Below are positions 62,208 to 64,000 of a DNA stretch of 64,000 bases, piece by piece. Made by a program: the position numbers and the translations under genes. This stretch comes from Hemicentrotus pulcherrimus (taxonomy: Eukaryota > Echinodermata > Echinoidea > Camarodonta > Strongylocentrotidae). The notes beneath the pieces are model-generated. The model searched no databases, had not been told where the DNA came from, and saw nothing but the letters and a program-made list of their open reading frames with translations. Within the stretch, counting starts at the first letter, position 1. The number at the start of each line of letters is the position of its first letter. Location of the stretch: the NCBI GenBank assembly GCA_003118195.1, contig BEXV01000041.1:165690-229689 (forward strand). The letters are read 5' to 3'.

Positions 62208-62268
62208 GAGAGCCAGAAGGGCATTAACTTACATTGTTTTACCGGGTATTACTGCCCTTCTGGCTCTC
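62208..62268. repeat. Dispersed foldback family, perfect copy
   Basis: GAGAGCCAGAAGGGCA (62208-62223) and TGCCCTTCTGGCTCTC (62253-62268) are perfect 16-base inverted repeats with a 29-base loop containing CATTGTTTTACCGGG. Same arm sequence as 9467-9509. Confidence 0.82.
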
Positions 62269-63564
62269 GGCTCATGGTATAATGTATCTTTAGCGGGAAC
62301 GTGGAAAATCTAATTGCACTGACATGTAATTTAATGGGATAGAGAGGTAGAAATACAGAAGTCCTTAATTGTGTTTTGATAATTACAAGCACACAAAACT
62401 GAGATTATTTATTTTGTATTGGTTTTGAATTACAGTATATTGTTGTAAAAGAAGAATATCCGAAGACTGGCCTTCTTTAAATAAAGTATTTGGATGAATC
62501 ATTTCTCGATGATAGACCCATGTGTGCATTACTATGTTTGTGTGTACTCCAATCTGGCTGCTGTTTAGAGAGCTTGTTTTAATAATGTCTGAGCATCTTC
62601 AGTGCTGATAGATTGTTAGGAGCTCCTGGGGTGACTAGCATCCATCAGTCACCAGTATTCTATCCTTAAAGGTGGTGGCACTGAATGGTATAGGTTTACA
62701 GTTTCCTGTTTATTTTCGGAAATAAACATGTCAAAGAAAAAATTCTTCATCTCATGTAATATCTGCTGAAGATATGAACTACATATAAAGATATCAATTA
62801 CAATGAAAATAGTTTCCCCATCCTTTCTCATACTAAGAATTTGATGGCTTTCAGGAATAAAAAATCAAATCATATTTGGCTGTGCTTGCCCATATCTGTC
62901 CCAGCAGCCTTACTCTACAAAACTCCAAGAATCTCCAAAGCTATGACTTTCAAAATGTACTCATTAATACGTTCTTCTGGGTAAACAATATGTATTTTGT
63001 ATTATCATCAAACGTAATTAAAGTTGTACATATTTGTTGTTTTGCACAAACATGTTTAGAAAAACTATGTCAAATCATATATCAAATTTTCACAATACAC
63101 CTTAGCAATTGACATGTAAACAAATACCCTGAAACAAGAAACCTTTGAGACATGCATAAAACTTTTGCAAATTGCAAAAATTTATTATAGTTACCCTTTT
63201 TACAACATAAATATTTGCAAACCAAGAGCACTTGCTTAATTCAGCAGAGTTTTTTTGTGCACAAGGCATTTTCTGAGTTTTACTACATTTTGCTATACTT
63301 CATGATAATGTATTGCCTTTCAAATCAACAACGCTACCTTTAACCCAGCCTCTAGGAGTCCAGTATTGTAGAGTGATCTAACTTACACAGCCAATCCTGA
63401 GGGGATTATCAAGACTTGTGAATTTTTGTTCATTCACCTCCATGAAGACATTCAACCCACGGATTCGTAGAAGGTTTTGTGCTTCTGTCCATGCTCAAAC
63501 ATGCAGCAGGCAGTATTGTTGGGTCTTCCATATAGCCTCTTTCATCAATCTCCCAGCGATTTCC

Positions 63565-63720
63565 TTCTTTCTTTCTTTCTTTCTTGCTGTGTGTCTGTCT
63601 CTATATCTCTCTCTCTGTCTCTCTCTGTCTCTCTACCCCCCTCTCTGTGTGCCTGTCTCTGTCTGTCTGTCTGTCAGTCTGTCTCTATCTCTCTTTCTCT
63701 CTCTACAATGAATGTTTGTA
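63565..63720. repeat. CT-rich microsatellite block
   Basis: (CTTT)n at 63567-63586, then CTCT and CTGT repeats to about 63705. Source of spurious Ser/Leu-rich open frames on the plus strand. Confidence 0.85.
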
Positions 63721-64000
63721 TGTGTTCTTTCTTTTTTTTTTCCCCCCAATGATATTTCATGTTTTACCTCTCACTCTCAATACTTCTTCCTGTCCTAATT
63801 TCTTTCAAAATTCTCTCTTTCCTTATTCATTTTCTTGGCAACACTTTCTTAACCTCTGTCTCTCTCCATCTCTCTATCCCTCTCTCTTTCCAACTTTTTT
63901 TCTTTTACTCACTCTCAGTCTCAAACAGCTTCCATTCTTATATCGTACAACTTGAAAGGATTAGCGCACTTTACGATAAACCTTTTCAACTTGGGTACTT

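Larger units (their letters stand above)
57056..64000 (-). other. Upstream CELSR intron (incomplete)
   Basis: About 7 kb. No EGF-type exon ending in the phase 1 required by exon a was found, so the next exon lies past 64000 or in the gap. Contents: MITE-like element (57501-57697), purine-rich tracts, a 705-base gap, a foldback (62208-62268) and a CT-rich microsatellite block near the end. Confidence 0.5.

Noticed and set aside
63388..63490. Possible CELSR exon on the minus strand reading LLRIRGLNVFMEVNEQKFTS with a GTAAGT donor
   Set aside because: Its phase at that donor is 0, whereas exon a requires phase 1; no Cys pattern of EGF and no match to CELSR. An alternative GTGAAT donor would give phase 1 but leaves a wrong Cys spacing.
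1..64000. CRISPR arrays, operons, prophage or defence-type systems
   Set aside because: Spliced animal DNA; none of the repeats has regular spacer structure.

Overview
Eukaryotic (metazoan) genomic DNA, AT-rich, with spliced genes, GT-AG introns mostly of 0.3-4 kb, short interspersed and foldback repeats, microsatellites and a few assembly gaps. The gene content and the repeat style (tRNA-derived SINEs, many small inverted-repeat elements, frequent ACATGTA and TACCGGTA words) suggest a marine invertebrate deuterostome. A sea urchin is my best guess, but this is inference from style and the sequence does not prove it. Layout: (1) 1-1499 is upstream flank or first intron with two inverted repeats. 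(2) 1500-6404, + strand, holds eight coding exons of SEC13, the WD40 beta-propeller protein of the COPII coat and nuclear pore. They read continuously for 324 residues to the stop; only the initiator exon is not found. (3) 6405-16018 holds the two genes' 3' flanks and no supportable protein gene. (4) 16019-57055, - strand, holds 29 consecutive coding exons of a CELSR/Flamingo (Starry night) adhesion GPCR. I chained every splice phase and the reading frame stays open for 1607 residues: EGF, laminin G, EGF, laminin G, EGF repeats, laminin-type EGF, hormone-receptor domain, GAIN/GPS, seven-helix domain and a long Ser/Asp-rich cytoplasmic tail ending in the stop at 16019. The N-terminal cadherin repeats and first EGF repeats must lie beyond 64000. 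(5) 57056-64000 is the next upstream intron, with simple repeats, a MITE-like element and a 705-base gap. The two genes are convergent (tail to tail) and functionally unrelated: SEC13 is a housekeeping secretory-pathway and nuclear-pore component, CELSR is a core planar cell polarity receptor. No prokaryotic-type system, CRISPR array, rRNA or functional tRNA gene is visible. The parts worth a second look are the modular, all phase-1 exon structure of the CELSR tail with a NAGNAG acceptor and a PDZ-ligand-like C-terminus, an intact GPS cleavage motif, two SINE families sharing one core, and several uncatalogued inverted-repeat and tandem-repeat elements in introns.
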